The notes under the pieces: generated by a model
The model's database searches: none
What the model was told of the DNA's origin: nothing
What the model saw: the letters and a program-made list of their open reading frames with translations, nothing else
Made by a program: the position numbers and the translations under genes
From: Cohnella terricola
Lineage (GTDB): Bacteria; Bacillota; Bacilli; Paenibacillales; Paenibacillaceae
Length of the DNA: 64,000 bases
Assembly (NCBI RefSeq): GCF_007786475.1
Contig: NZ_VNJJ01000006.1
Coordinates: forward strand, 238,902 to 302,901
Direction of reading: 5' to 3'
Part shown: one piece after another, positions 17,626 through 26,600 of the stretch
Numbering within the stretch: the stretch's first letter is position 1
Layout of the letters: every line of letters starts with the position of its first letter

Positions 17626-19305
17626 TTATTTGTGAATGCTGACGTCATTGAATAGCGGATATCCGGAATGGTCGAACTTCAACCCTTGTACGGATTTGGC
17701 TGCCACGACCGAATAGCGGGATACGTAAACCGGGATGATGACGGCATTATTCTTGACGTACTGCTGAACATTTTTGTAGAGCTCCGCCCGCTTGGCTTCG
17801 TCTCTCTCGACGACGCCTTGCTCCAGCCATTGATCCACCTGCGGATCGGACACGTGAACGATGTTGTTGGTTAACGCACCTTCAGGGGCCGTATGGAAAA
17901 ACGGATAAAGCAAGTTCGGATCGCTGTTCACCTGGCTGTTGCCAAAGATGTCGAAATCATCGTTCTTGAATACTTTCGTCAACACGTCCTGCGTTAGCTC
18001 CACGTTGACCTGGATGCCGATCTTCTTAAGCTGCTGCTGAATGATGACGGCGATGTCGTTGCGTTTATCGCGGTTCGGCGAGCTATCTACGTAATGAAGC
18101 GTCAGCTTCTTCCCGTCCTTCTCGCGAATGCCATCCTTGCCTGGAACCCATCCAAGTTCGTCCAGCAATTTGCCGGCTTTCTCCTGATCCGGCAGGATCG
18201 AATTCTCTAACGAAGTGTCGTAACCGAAGATGCCGGGCGTTATCGCCGACCACGCCTGTTCGTAAGTTCCTAGGTACAGCGTTTTGACGATCGTGCCTAC
18301 ATCGATCCCGTATTGAAGCGCCTGTCTGGCTTTGAGCTCGTTCCATGGGGCTTTCTTCTGATTAATGAGCAACGAGTACGGGTGACCGTTCGTGTTAACC
18401 TGCAGCACTTGATAAGCCGGATCACTCTGCAGCGATACGATATTTTGCGGCGGCACGCTCTCTACGGCGAGTACTTGCTTGCTCTGAATGCTGCCGATGC
18501 GCGTCGCTTCCTCCGGGATGATTTTGAAGACGATGCTGTCCAGGTACGGCGCTTCCTTGTTGTCGACAGTATCGGGACCCCATCGGTAATCCGAGTTGCG
18601 CTCGACTTTGATTTCCGCGTTCTCCTCCCAGTTGACGAACTTGAATGGTCCTGTGCCGACCGGATTTTTGCCGAATTGTTCGCCGTACTTCTTCACGGCG
18701 GTCGGCGAGACGATCGCCAAAGGCGATTCGCTCAAGTTACCCAGGAACGCTTGGGAGGCCGTCTCCAAGTTCAGCTTGATTGTATATTCGTCGATAATCT
18801 CCGAAGATTGGTAAGGCGCAATCAACGGGACGGAATTGGTCGCTTTCGTAGTCGGATCAAGAATACGATCGTATGTGTATTTGACCGCCTCCGCATTAAA
18901 CGGAGTGCCGTCCTGGAATTTAACGTCCTGGCGGAGCTTGAACGTATAGCTCAGTCCGTCGTCGGAGACGGTCCATTCCGTCGCTAACCAAGGCTTGATC
19001 TTGTTGTCCGTGTCCCTCGCGACGAGATTGTCGAAGATGCTGCTATATACCCGCGAGGCTACCGCAAGATTGCTGCGTTGCGGGTCGAGTGAATCCGGCG
19101 AACTGGCTAACGCGAACGTCAGATCGCCTCCTTGGACTGCGGTGGCACTCGGCGCTTGCGTGCTTGCGGACGGCGAAGCCGAGGCTTCATTTCCAGCGGC
19201 GGTTTTCTCCTTCTTATTGCCTCCGTTATCGGCGCAAGCGGACAACACTAGAAGCACCGCCATAAGCAAACCTACCGTTTTCGTTGATTTAGATAATTGT
19301 CTCAT
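17626..19305 (-). CDS. Solute-binding lipoprotein of the peptide/glutathione ABC importer (SBP_bac_5)
   Basis: This 559-residue family-5 binding protein has a lipobox LSAC (Cys 24) and a low-complexity Ala/Ser linker (~30-58). The fold is shown by SSPDSLDPQRSN, LATEWTVSDDGLSYTFKLRQDVKFQDGTPFNAEAVKYTYDRI-type order, NPVGTGPFKFVNWE and a C-terminal VIIPVYVSRYSVV. It delivers substrate to the two permeases. Family 5 binds peptides, nickel, opines or glutathione, and sequence alone does not settle which. First gene of the operon; AGAGGAA precedes the ATG. A terminator separates it from the LysR gene upstream, so it has its own promoter. Confidence 0.92.
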   Translation of the reverse strand: MRQLSKSTKTVGLLMAVLLVLSACADNGGNKKEKTAAGNEASASPSASTQAPSATAVQGGDLTFALASSPDSLDPQRSNLAVASRVYSSIFDNLVARDTDNKIKPWLATEWTVSDDGLSYTFKLRQDVKFQDGTPFNAEAVKYTYDRILDPTTKATNSVPLIAPYQSSEIIDEYTIKLNLETASQAFLGNLSESPLAIVSPTAVKKYGEQFGKNPVGTGPFKFVNWEENAEIKVERNSDYRWGPDTVDNKEAPYLDSIVFKIIPEEATRIGSIQSKQVLAVESVPPQNIVSLQSDPAYQVLQVNTNGHPYSLLINQKKAPWNELKARQALQYGIDVGTIVKTLYLGTYEQAWSAITPGIFGYDTSLENSILPDQEKAGKLLDELGWVPGKDGIREKDGKKLTLHYVDSSPNRDKRNDIAVIIQQQLKKIGIQVNVELTQDVLTKVFKNDDFDIFGNSQVNSDPNLLYPFFHTAPEGALTNNIVHVSDPQVDQWLEQGVVERDEAKRAELYKNVQQYVKNNAVIIPVYVSRYSVVAAKSVQGLKFDHSGYPLFNDVSIHK

Positions 19306-19516
19306 CGTTAGATTCCTCTCAATTCATGTAGTAGGAATAGCTTTATATGAAATTATTCTTACAGAAATAGTATGCTTTAATGCGACAGCTCTTCCCCCTT
19401 GCATCCCGGCCAAGATGATGAAGAAATCGTATCATAGCTTAAAGTAATAGGATAATACTTAATTTTCATCACAACATAACTTCAAGGAATGGACCCCAAT
19501 GACTGAACGTAAACGC

Positions 19517-19554
19517 AAAAAAACCAGTAAACGATAGTGTCAATCTACGTTTAC
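19517..19554 (-). terminator. Terminator of the LysR gene
   Basis: On the minus strand, stem GTAAACGTAG / CTATCGTTTAC with one mismatch and a seven-base loop. After a short TGG it runs into seven T. It lies 22 bases past the LysR stop and isolates that gene from the ABC operon. Confidence 0.85.
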
Positions 19555-19576
19555 CGATTTTACGGATGTCGTCGCT

Positions 19577-20491
19577 TTATGACGATGCTTGGGCAATCGT
19601 CCCTGCCGGGACACTCTCCCCGACTATATTTCGTTTCAAGAAATCGAGAAAGGTTTCACCTGCTTTGGACAAAAAGGTTTTCTTCTTCCGGCATACCCCC
19701 AACTGTACGGGGACTGGCGGATTGAGCGGCACGATAGACAGCTCGCTATTCGGAGCGATAACTTTATTCAGCAGCAGAGTGGCTCCCACTCCATCCGCGA
19801 CCATTGATTCGATTAGTGTTAATTGATTGGTCGTAATGGTAACGTTCATTTCAAATTCCGCCCGACTGCCGACCTCATAGAGCATATCCCATTGTAGACA
19901 ATCGTCTCTGAATAGAACCAGTTGCTCGTTCAGCAGTTCTCGTAAGTTGACGCTAGGCCGTTCAGCCAACGGATGATAAGGGGGAAAACAAGCCACCATA
20001 TAGTCGTCCAGCAGAGGAAGGACATCTAGCTCGGGTTCTTCCGGATTGATGGCGATTACCCCGAAATCGATCTCTTCACGTTCCATTAAAATCCGAATTT
20101 GTTTGGTCGCCTCTTCCATCACGCTTACGTTGAGAAATGGATATAATTTCTTGAACTCTTTCACGATTGGGATGAAATACGTATTTCCGAACATGGATGG
20201 AAGCGCAATGCGTATTTCCCCTCTCCGCGCGTCGCGCAATTCTTCCATCACCCGCCGAGCTTCTTCGATTTTGGCATGTATTTCGACGGCGTATTCGAAT
20301 AAAACCTTGCCTTCCGGTGTCAGATTAACCGACTTGTCGGATCGATCGAACAAAATTAATTGAATTTCATCTTCCAGCCTCTGTATCGTTTTGCTGATAG
20401 CGGGCTGGGCAACTCGCAATTTTTCCGAAGCTTTGGTGAAGCTGGACGCTGACGCAACTTCCATAAAATAATGCAGCTTTCGGCTGTCCAT
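19577..20491 (-). CDS. LysR-family transcriptional regulator
   Basis: This 304-residue protein has an N-terminal winged helix-turn-helix (SSFTKASEKLRVAQPAISKTIQRLEDEI, residues ~17-44) and a two-lobed effector domain from ~90. GGGAG seven bases before the MDSRKL start favours it over a start 12 codons earlier. It lies directly upstream of the ABC importer operon on the same strand, separated by a terminator, and is the natural candidate for controlling it. The effector may be a sulfur or thiol metabolite if the importer handles glutathione, but that is inference. Confidence 0.9.
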   Translation of the reverse strand: MDSRKLHYFMEVASASSFTKASEKLRVAQPAISKTIQRLEDEIQLILFDRSDKSVNLTPEGKVLFEYAVEIHAKIEEARRVMEELRDARRGEIRIALPSMFGNTYFIPIVKEFKKLYPFLNVSVMEEATKQIRILMEREEIDFGVIAINPEEPELDVLPLLDDYMVACFPPYHPLAERPSVNLRELLNEQLVLFRDDCLQWDMLYEVGSRAEFEMNVTITTNQLTLIESMVADGVGATLLLNKVIAPNSELSIVPLNPPVPVQLGVCRKKKTFLSKAGETFLDFLKRNIVGESVPAGTIAQASS

Positions 20492-20544
20492 ATTCGTGCT
20501 CCCTTCGACTTCCTGCTTCAGCTTCAATAGCTGCCGCTTCTTCT

Positions 20545-20590
20545 ATATAAATATGTAAATTGGATTCGTGTTTAATCCTTTTATTTATAT
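20545..20590. promoter_or_regulatory. AT-rich inverted repeat upstream of the LysR gene
   Basis: Inverted 9-bp arms ATATAAATA (20545-20553) and TATTTATAT (20582-20590) lie about 55 bases upstream of the LysR start. They could be an autoregulatory site or simply promoter AT-richness. Confidence 0.3.
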
Positions 20591-20700
20591 ATGTTTAGTA
20601 GGAATTGAGGAGTATGATAGCACGGGAAGCCATGTAAGTCAATCGCTCTTCTTAGCATGGATTGTCCGCCCGGGCATACCGCTGCGCCTCGATGCGAATA

Positions 20701-21048
20701 TTATAATCTTTGAATATGCGTGTCTTTAAAATCCGTTTCGTATTTCAATCCATAACCCATCATTCGATCCATACCGATATGAACCATCCAGATGAAGCCG
20801 ATCATCATGAGGAAGTCGACCGAGAAAATCAGTCCCGCCAGTAACAACAACAAAGGCGTGACGAACGTATGGGCAAAATTATACGTATGCGCTCCTGTCT
20901 TTTTGCTGAACGCATATCCGATCATGGACAAGTCGGGCAGCATTAGCAGCAGCAGGAAGACGGCCCAATTGTACCCGTTCGAAAAGTACAAATAAGTGCC
21001 TAAGACCAGAACGGCTAGTCCTTCGATTCTAATCAATTTCTTATTCAT
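20701..21048 (-). CDS. DUF4260-type small membrane protein
   Basis: This 115-residue protein starts at an ATG preceded by AAGGAG; an open frame extends 48 codons further but without a ribosome site. It has three to four membrane segments. The pattern fits DUF4260: an N-terminal IRIEGLAVLVLG, a PDLSMIGY motif, Y-NFAHTFVTPL and a closing HIGMDRMMGYGLKY with conserved His/Asp/Arg. The function of the family is unknown. It is a single gene between the LysR gene and the secreted protein downstream. Confidence 0.75.
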   Translation of the reverse strand: MNKKLIRIEGLAVLVLGTYLYFSNGYNWAVFLLLLMLPDLSMIGYAFSKKTGAHTYNFAHTFVTPLLLLLAGLIFSVDFLMMIGFIWMVHIGMDRMMGYGLKYETDFKDTHIQRL

Positions 21049-21169
21049 GGTTTTATTCTCCTTTTTCAGGTGCACCAAATTTAAGAGCCACCCTACAAAG
21101 GATGGCCCATTCCAAGCAAACCAATCCATTGTACGGCGAACAGCCGGGTGCTTCCTTGAAGAAGACAGC

Positions 21170-21209
21170 AAAGCTCGGCGAACAGGAATCAATCCTGTGG
21201 CCGAGCTTT
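21170..21209 (-). terminator. Hairpin after the secreted DUF5050-like gene
   Basis: Stem AAAGCTCGG / CCGAGCTTT with inner ACAGGA / TCCTGT pairing, starting 11 bases after the stop codon of the minus-strand gene. There is no long T run. Confidence 0.7.
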
Positions 21210-21219
21210 ATCATACGGA

Positions 21220-22524
21220 TTATGGCTTCGAAATTAATACAATCCTGGATACTTTCTCATCACTCAGTTTAACGGTTGTTTTACCATCTTCGTACATGCG
21301 GTACAATCGACCATTGTCCCCCGCATTGATATAGAATACACCCGTTATATCGTCTTGGTATTGGCATAAATCCCATTCTACGCCGATCATTTTTTTGAGG
21401 GATAAGTCGGCGTTCAGGATGTATGCTCCGCTCTCCCCAAACAACATCGTAGTCCGTACTTTACCGTCGGTCATCAGATTACGCACGTAACCTGCGTTTT
21501 TGATGGCGAGGGTTTTGGTTGCTGTCACTTTATTATTTTGTATCGTACTGACGTAAGCCTTGCCATACGCGTCCACGTAGGCGAGCTTATTCGTACCTAC
21601 ATTGGCGATTTCATAGATGCCCGTCTTGCTTAATTGAATCTTAGTCCCATTCTTATGAAGGACATAACCCTGGCCTTTGGTGTAGTCGTAATCTTGGTCT
21701 GATCCAAGGCGAATACCGTTGTTATACAAATAATATTCATTAGCCCATGAGCCCGAATATACAGCGTTTGTATCGAGCGGGGCCTTCGGATTCACCGCTT
21801 TAGCAGCGCCGCCTTTTTTAGGAAGCGTATAAAGCACCATGCAATCGATAGAATAGTTAGTCTCTGACGGCTTTGTGTTTATCATGAGATAAAGGGTCGT
21901 GCTATCGGTACGTGCATAGTAGGGGTCCTGGAAAGCGCCCGAAGCGATCCACTGTACTTGTCCGCTTCCATTGGCAGCTTTCGAAGCTACCCAAGTCGTG
22001 CGTCCGCTCTTGAGCGCATTGTAATATATTCGTCCGCTCTCTACGATAAAACGGGGATTATTGATGTCCGCCATGTCCGTTACAAGCACGCCATCGATAG
22101 CCTTCTCGTTGGCTGAAGCACGGTAAATTCCACCCTTGTCGTCCATGAAATAGATCATGTCGCCGTCCGTTACGTAATGCAATATTCTTTTGTCTCCGCC
22201 AAAATTTGAGATTTGTGCTTTCGAATCAGATTCATTCAAAGATAACCGCAGGAGGGTCGTTGATTTATTATCGTAAAAATAATATAAATAATCCCCGGCA
22301 GGTTTAAGCTCAACACCTTCGAAATTTTTACGTATCATTTGTGAGGGGCTGCCATCGGTCTTGACACGGTATAAGTTCCCATTCGAAACATAATAGACGA
22401 TGGCATCGTCCGTACTTGCCGATTCCTCTGCTTGTACCCCTGCTGCTCCGATCGCGGATAGAATAAGGGTAAATACGAGCAGCATAAACGTCGTTTTTTT
22501 GAGCGATAAATACATACGATTCAT
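21220..22524 (-). CDS. Secreted DUF5050-like beta-propeller protein
   Basis: This 434-residue protein has a signal peptide (residues ~8-32, cleavage near VQAEES). The rest is a series of ~45-residue beta units each with aromatic pairs and a short turn (IVYYVSNGNLYRVKTDG, YLYYFYDNKSTTLLRL, MIYFMDDKGGIYRAS, RIYYNALKSG). This resembles DUF5050 proteins, which are predicted propellers of unknown function in the envelope. No catalytic motif or anchor is seen. AAGGAG precedes the ATG. A monocistronic unit. Confidence 0.72.
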   Translation of the reverse strand: MNRMYLSLKKTTFMLLVFTLILSAIGAAGVQAEESASTDDAIVYYVSNGNLYRVKTDGSPSQMIRKNFEGVELKPAGDYLYYFYDNKSTTLLRLSLNESDSKAQISNFGGDKRILHYVTDGDMIYFMDDKGGIYRASANEKAIDGVLVTDMADINNPRFIVESGRIYYNALKSGRTTWVASKAANGSGQVQWIASGAFQDPYYARTDSTTLYLMINTKPSETNYSIDCMVLYTLPKKGGAAKAVNPKAPLDTNAVYSGSWANEYYLYNNGIRLGSDQDYDYTKGQGYVLHKNGTKIQLSKTGIYEIANVGTNKLAYVDAYGKAYVSTIQNNKVTATKTLAIKNAGYVRNLMTDGKVRTTMLFGESGAYILNADLSLKKMIGVEWDLCQYQDDITGVFYINAGDNGRLYRMYEDGKTTVKLSDEKVSRIVLISKP

Positions 22525-22809
22525 TTCAAATCTCCTTCTAGTTGATTTCCAGTAGAATGGTTTTTACTGGATCTATTGGTGAAACGCGCCTCTCTTGGTT
22601 CATAAATAGAAGAGACAGTTATTTATCGACAAATTTTTCGCAGTTTTCAATGATTATTTATACCCACTACTTTATACCTTATTTTGATTGGTATGAGCGA
22701 CGCGAACGCGAACGGCAGTGCGGCCACCCGAAGCAATAGGAGAGCAACATTTCAAAAAGGCTCCTATGTTACAACTATAGAGGAACAGAGAATAAGGAGC
22801 TGAGTACTG

Positions 22810-23574
22810 ATGAGCAAATTGACAGGAAAAATAGCGTTAGTAACGGGGGCCAGCCGGGGGATCGGGCGCAGCGTCGCGTTGCGTCTGGCGCAGGAGGGCG
22901 CCTTTGTCGCCGTACATTACGGTCAACGCCGCCAAGAAGCGGAAGCTGTCGTGCAACAAATTGCCCAAAACGGAGGAAAAGCCTGTGCGATTGGCGCCAA
23001 TTTGAGTGCGCCTGATGGCATTCGCGAGTTGATCGCGGGGCTGGACGAAGCAATTCGAGACCACGGGGACGGCGACGGATTCGATATTTTGGTTAACAAC
23101 GCGGGAATCGGGCAAATTCTTACTTTCGAAGAAGCGACGGAAGCTACTTATAACGAAGTGATGACGATTAACGTCAAAGCGCCGTTTTTTGTCACGCAGC
23201 AAGCTTTGCCGCGTTTGAATGACGGCGGGCGCATCATTAACATTTCTTCCTTCGTGACACGGGTAGCTTCCCCGGGCGTCTTCACCTACAGCATGACAAA
23301 AGGAGCGATCAATACATTTACGCTGCTGCTGGCCAAGCAGTTGGGGAGCCGAAATATTACGGTCAACTCCATCCAACCCGGCATCATCAACACCGAGATG
23401 AATGAAGGAACTTTGAGCGATCCGGACGGACAAAAATATGCGGCAGGCCTGTCTGTTTTCAGCCGCTGGGGAGAACCCGGAGACGTTGCGGAAATCGCCG
23501 CCTTCCTCGCTTCTCCGGATAGCCGCTGGGTAACCGGTCAGTTGATCGACGCAAGCGGTGGTTCACATCTTTAA
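22810..23574 (+). CDS. SDR-family NAD(P)-dependent oxidoreductase
   Basis: This 254-residue classical short-chain dehydrogenase has the cofactor loop TGASRGIG (13-20), structural NNAG, and catalytic Ser in NISSF followed by YSMTK. The C-terminus ends in GQLIDASGGSHL. Arg in the ASRG cofactor loop favours NADPH. The best-known relatives are 3-oxoacyl-ACP-reductase-like or glucose-dehydrogenase-like enzymes; the substrate is not deducible. AAGGAG lies ten bases before the ATG. It ends in a bidirectional terminator shared with the flavoprotein pair. Confidence 0.9.
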   Translation: MSKLTGKIALVTGASRGIGRSVALRLAQEGAFVAVHYGQRRQEAEAVVQQIAQNGGKACAIGANLSAPDGIRELIAGLDEAIRDHGDGDGFDILVNNAGIGQILTFEEATEATYNEVMTINVKAPFFVTQQALPRLNDGGRIINISSFVTRVASPGVFTYSMTKGAINTFTLLLAKQLGSRNITVNSIQPGIINTEMNEGTLSDPDGQKYAAGLSVFSRWGEPGDVAEIAAFLASPDSRWVTGQLIDASGGSHL

Positions 23575-23635
23575 AAGCCGGGCAAGCCTATCTAGCAACA
23601 ACATATGATTTAAAAATTACGGATATTAGAACATG

Positions 23636-23675
23636 GAAAACAACACATGTGCATCCCACGCTATGTGTTGTTTTC
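23636..23675. terminator. Bidirectional terminator between SDR and flavoprotein genes
   Basis: Perfect 13-bp stem GAAAACAACACAT / ATGTGTTGTTTTC with a 14-base loop. The T-rich arm faces both strands, consistent with ending the two convergent units. Confidence 0.85.
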
Positions 23676-23697
23676 TTCGTTTGCATTAGACTCAATC

Positions 23698-25011
23698 TCA
23701 TACTCCGGAAAGATGATTAGCAAGCGACTTGGCCGCGACATAGCCGGAGCTCCAGGCCCACTGCAGATTATAGCCGCCGCAATCCCCATCCACGTCCATC
23801 ACTTCGCCAGCCAAATAGAGCCCCGGTACTAGCTTGGATTCAAGTGTTCCTTCTTTTAGCTCCGTCGTATCGATGCCGCCAGCCGTCGTTTGCGCATTCG
23901 TGAAGCTGTTGGTATCCGTCACTTTAAATTCCCACTGCTTCAATAATCGATAGAATTTTTTCTTCGTCTTCCACGATAGATCTTGGCAAAGCAGATGGGG
24001 TTCTTGATCGATCCCTGCCTCCTTCAGGAGGATAGGAATTAGCTTCCTGTTTATGATACCGATAAAGGAGTCCGCAACGGTCCGGTGTCCGAACACCCCC
24101 CAGCGCGTCTCCAGAAAATCAACGACCTCTTCCTCTGTGCGGCCCGGCATCAAATCGACCGATAAGATCACAGATTCTTCTTTTGCAAGCTGAAATGCCG
24201 CCTTTCGACTTAGCTGGAGAATCGGTGGGCCGGAGATGCCATAGTCCGTAAAAAGAATTTCACCATACTCGCTTCGAATGACATCATCTCTGACGATGAT
24301 ATGGCCCCATCCCTCGAATTTGATGCCGGACAGTTCCTTCAAATGCGGATAATCTAGCTTCAATTGCACAATCCCCGGCACAGGGTGGACCAAGGTGTGT
24401 CCAAGACGTTGGGCAAGCTCATAACCAGAACCGTCCGTTCCTGTTTTCGGAGCGGTTAGGCCACCCGTACATAAAAACAGGTATTCACTCGTATAAACCG
24501 CCTGCTCCTCTGTCTCTGTCTGGCATATAATCGTAAAACGCGGATGGTTCGGCGAATAGATAACATCCAGCACTATGTTTTTGAAGTAAACCGGAACATT
24601 CCGATCATCTAACGCAAGCTGAAAAATATCCAACACCGATGCAGCCTGCAGCGACATCGGATACATCCGTCCATCCTCCAAACTGATCAGTGGGAGCCCG
24701 AGCGTTAAGAAATGATCGATGGTTTTACGGACGCCGAATTGTTGCAGCACAGGCAGTGGAAATCCAGCTTGGTTACTATGATATTTACGTGATAGAGCGA
24801 CCGCTTCATCTGTACCTGTTGCCGTCGATTCGTTCGTAATGTTGCAGCGCCCATTACCTGTCGTTAATACCTTTTTTCCAACCCGATCGTTTCTTTCAAT
24901 GATAGCAGCATCAATACCCATGTCCCGTGCCGTAACCGCAGCCATTAGGCCGGAACCGCCTGCGCCGATAATGATCAGCTGGTGATGCTTAGAAGTTTGG
25001 TTTTTATTCAT
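23698..25011 (-). CDS. BaiN/RdsA-type NAD(P)/FAD-dependent oxidoreductase (HI0933 family), copy B
   Basis: This 437-residue flavoprotein starts at an ATG 28 bases after the upstream paralog's stop. An earlier open start lies inside the paralog's coding sequence and is rejected. The FAD-binding motif IIIGAGGSGLMAAVTARDMG is N-terminal, followed by GKKVLTTGNGRCNITNES and the family's C-terminal GEVMDVDGDCGGYNLQWAWSSG. Members are flavin-dependent enoyl/steroid reductases or of unknown role. It is a tandem duplicate of the gene at 25040-26341 and aligns without visible gaps after the N-terminus. Its ribosome site (AAAGGG, far upstream) is weak, suggesting coupling to the first copy. Confidence 0.88.
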   Translation of the reverse strand: MNKNQTSKHHQLIIIGAGGSGLMAAVTARDMGIDAAIIERNDRVGKKVLTTGNGRCNITNESTATGTDEAVALSRKYHSNQAGFPLPVLQQFGVRKTIDHFLTLGLPLISLEDGRMYPMSLQAASVLDIFQLALDDRNVPVYFKNIVLDVIYSPNHPRFTIICQTETEEQAVYTSEYLFLCTGGLTAPKTGTDGSGYELAQRLGHTLVHPVPGIVQLKLDYPHLKELSGIKFEGWGHIIVRDDVIRSEYGEILFTDYGISGPPILQLSRKAAFQLAKEESVILSVDLMPGRTEEEVVDFLETRWGVFGHRTVADSFIGIINRKLIPILLKEAGIDQEPHLLCQDLSWKTKKKFYRLLKQWEFKVTDTNSFTNAQTTAGGIDTTELKEGTLESKLVPGLYLAGEVMDVDGDCGGYNLQWAWSSGYVAAKSLANHLSGV

Positions 25012-25039
25012 TTCGTCGATGCACCCTTTTGTCCAAGAA

Positions 25040-26341
25040 TCACTGGTTTTTCCCTTCTGCAACTTGTTGAGCAAGCGACTTAGCCGCGACATAACCGGAG
25101 CTCCAGGCCCACTGCAGGTTATAGCCGCCAAAATCCCCGTCAACGTCCATCACCTCGCCAGCCAAATAAAGCCCAGGCACTAGCTTAGATTCCAGCGTTC
25201 CTTCTACTAACTCCGTTGTATCAATGCCGCCGGCTGTCGTTTGCGCATTTGCGAAGCCATTCGTATCGATCACCTTAAATTCCCAATGCTTCAGTAATCG
25301 ATAAAATTTTTTCTTCGTCTTCCACGACAGATCCTGACAAAGCATATGCGGCTGCTGGTCGATCCCTGCTTCCTTCAGCAGTACAGGAACCAGTTTCTTG
25401 TGTAAGATACCGATAAAGGATTCCACAACCGTCCGGTGTCCGAAGATCCCCCAGTGCATCTCCAGAAAGTCAACTAATTGTTCGTCCGAGCGGCCCGGCA
25501 TCAGATCAACCGTTACGGTCACGGAATCACCTTCCGCAAGATGATACGCAGCCTCCCGGCCAAGCTGGAGAATGGTCGGACCGGATAAGCCGTATTCCGC
25601 GAAATGAATTTCGCCAGATTCGCTGCGAACGACTTCCCCATTGACGGCGATATGGGCCTTGCCCTGCAATTTGATACCGGACAGCGCCTTCATATGAGGA
25701 TATTGCAGCCTCAGTTGTACAATGGCCGGTACAGGCTCGATCAAGGAATGTCCCAAACGTTGGGCAAGCGTATACCCAGAACCATCTGATCCCGTGTTCG
25801 GAGCAGCAGAGCCACCGGCACATAGAAACAAGTATTCACTGGTATAAACCACCCGCTCCTCTGTCTCCGTCTGGCATACGATTGTAAAACGCGGATGATC
25901 CGTTGAGACGATCACATCCACCACTTTGTTATTGAAGTAAACTGGAACTTCTCGATCCTCCAGCGCAAGCTGGAAAATATCCAGTACCGATGCAGCTTGC
26001 AGCGACATCGGATACATCATGCCTTCCTTCAATTTGGTGAGCGGAAGTCCGAGCATGAAGAAATAATCGATCGTTTGACGGATACCGAATTGCTCCAGTA
26101 CCCCTAGCGGAAATTCAGCTTGAGTGCTGTGATACTTGCGCAATAAGGCGACTCCTTCATCCATACCCGTCGCAGTCGATTCATTTGTTATATTACAGCG
26201 ACCATCGCCTGTCATTAATACTTTTTTTCCAATTCGGTCGTTCCTCTCTAGAATCGCGGTATCGATGCCTAGATCCTTCGCAACAACGGCGGCCATAAGT
26301 CCTGCAGCGCCTGCGCCGATAATAAACAATTTGTGATGCAT
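25040..26341 (-). CDS. BaiN/RdsA-type NAD(P)/FAD-dependent oxidoreductase (HI0933 family), copy A
   Basis: This 433-residue protein is the first gene of the tandem pair. It has the FAD dinucleotide-binding motif FIIGAGAAGLMAAVVAKDLG at residues 6-25, GRCNITNES near 50, a LCAGG loop at ~180, and the C-terminal GEVMDVDGDFGGYNLQWAWSSG. Homologous positions in the two genes are offset by about 1351 bp. The physiological substrate is unknown; characterised relatives act in bile-acid or unsaturated-compound reduction. No other gene appears in the unit. Confidence 0.9.
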   Translation of the reverse strand: MHHKLFIIGAGAAGLMAAVVAKDLGIDTAILERNDRIGKKVLMTGDGRCNITNESTATGMDEGVALLRKYHSTQAEFPLGVLEQFGIRQTIDYFFMLGLPLTKLKEGMMYPMSLQAASVLDIFQLALEDREVPVYFNNKVVDVIVSTDHPRFTIVCQTETEERVVYTSEYLFLCAGGSAAPNTGSDGSGYTLAQRLGHSLIEPVPAIVQLRLQYPHMKALSGIKLQGKAHIAVNGEVVRSESGEIHFAEYGLSGPTILQLGREAAYHLAEGDSVTVTVDLMPGRSDEQLVDFLEMHWGIFGHRTVVESFIGILHKKLVPVLLKEAGIDQQPHMLCQDLSWKTKKKFYRLLKHWEFKVIDTNGFANAQTTAGGIDTTELVEGTLESKLVPGLYLAGEVMDVDGDFGGYNLQWAWSSGYVAAKSLAQQVAEGKNQ

Positions 26342-26600
26342 GGCAGTTGATCCTCATTTATGATTAGTCGATGTGTCATTCGTCGCGTGACCATCGCTTG
26401 ATGTCGAGCTACTTTCTGACTCAAGATCCATGTTAACAATAACATCTTTAAAAACCAATAGCTCTCGTTCTTCTAGATTTCTTTGTATCGCAAGCTTACC
26501 TTTTCCATTGATGTAACAAATATCCCATAGTTTTCCGATACAAAATAGGTTGGGTTGTATAACCTGCGCCAAATACAAACTTAGAGAGGAATGTGATGAT

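Noticed and set aside
23698..25143. Longer start for the second flavoprotein gene
   Set aside because: The extra 44 codons are an out-of-frame reading of the end of the first copy.
26354..26560. Minus-strand frame reading LFCIGKLWDICYINGKG... and ending in a Ser/Thr-rich tail
   Set aside because: No start codon with a ribosome site before it runs into the divergent DUF1266 gene; might be a relic but I recognise no parent.
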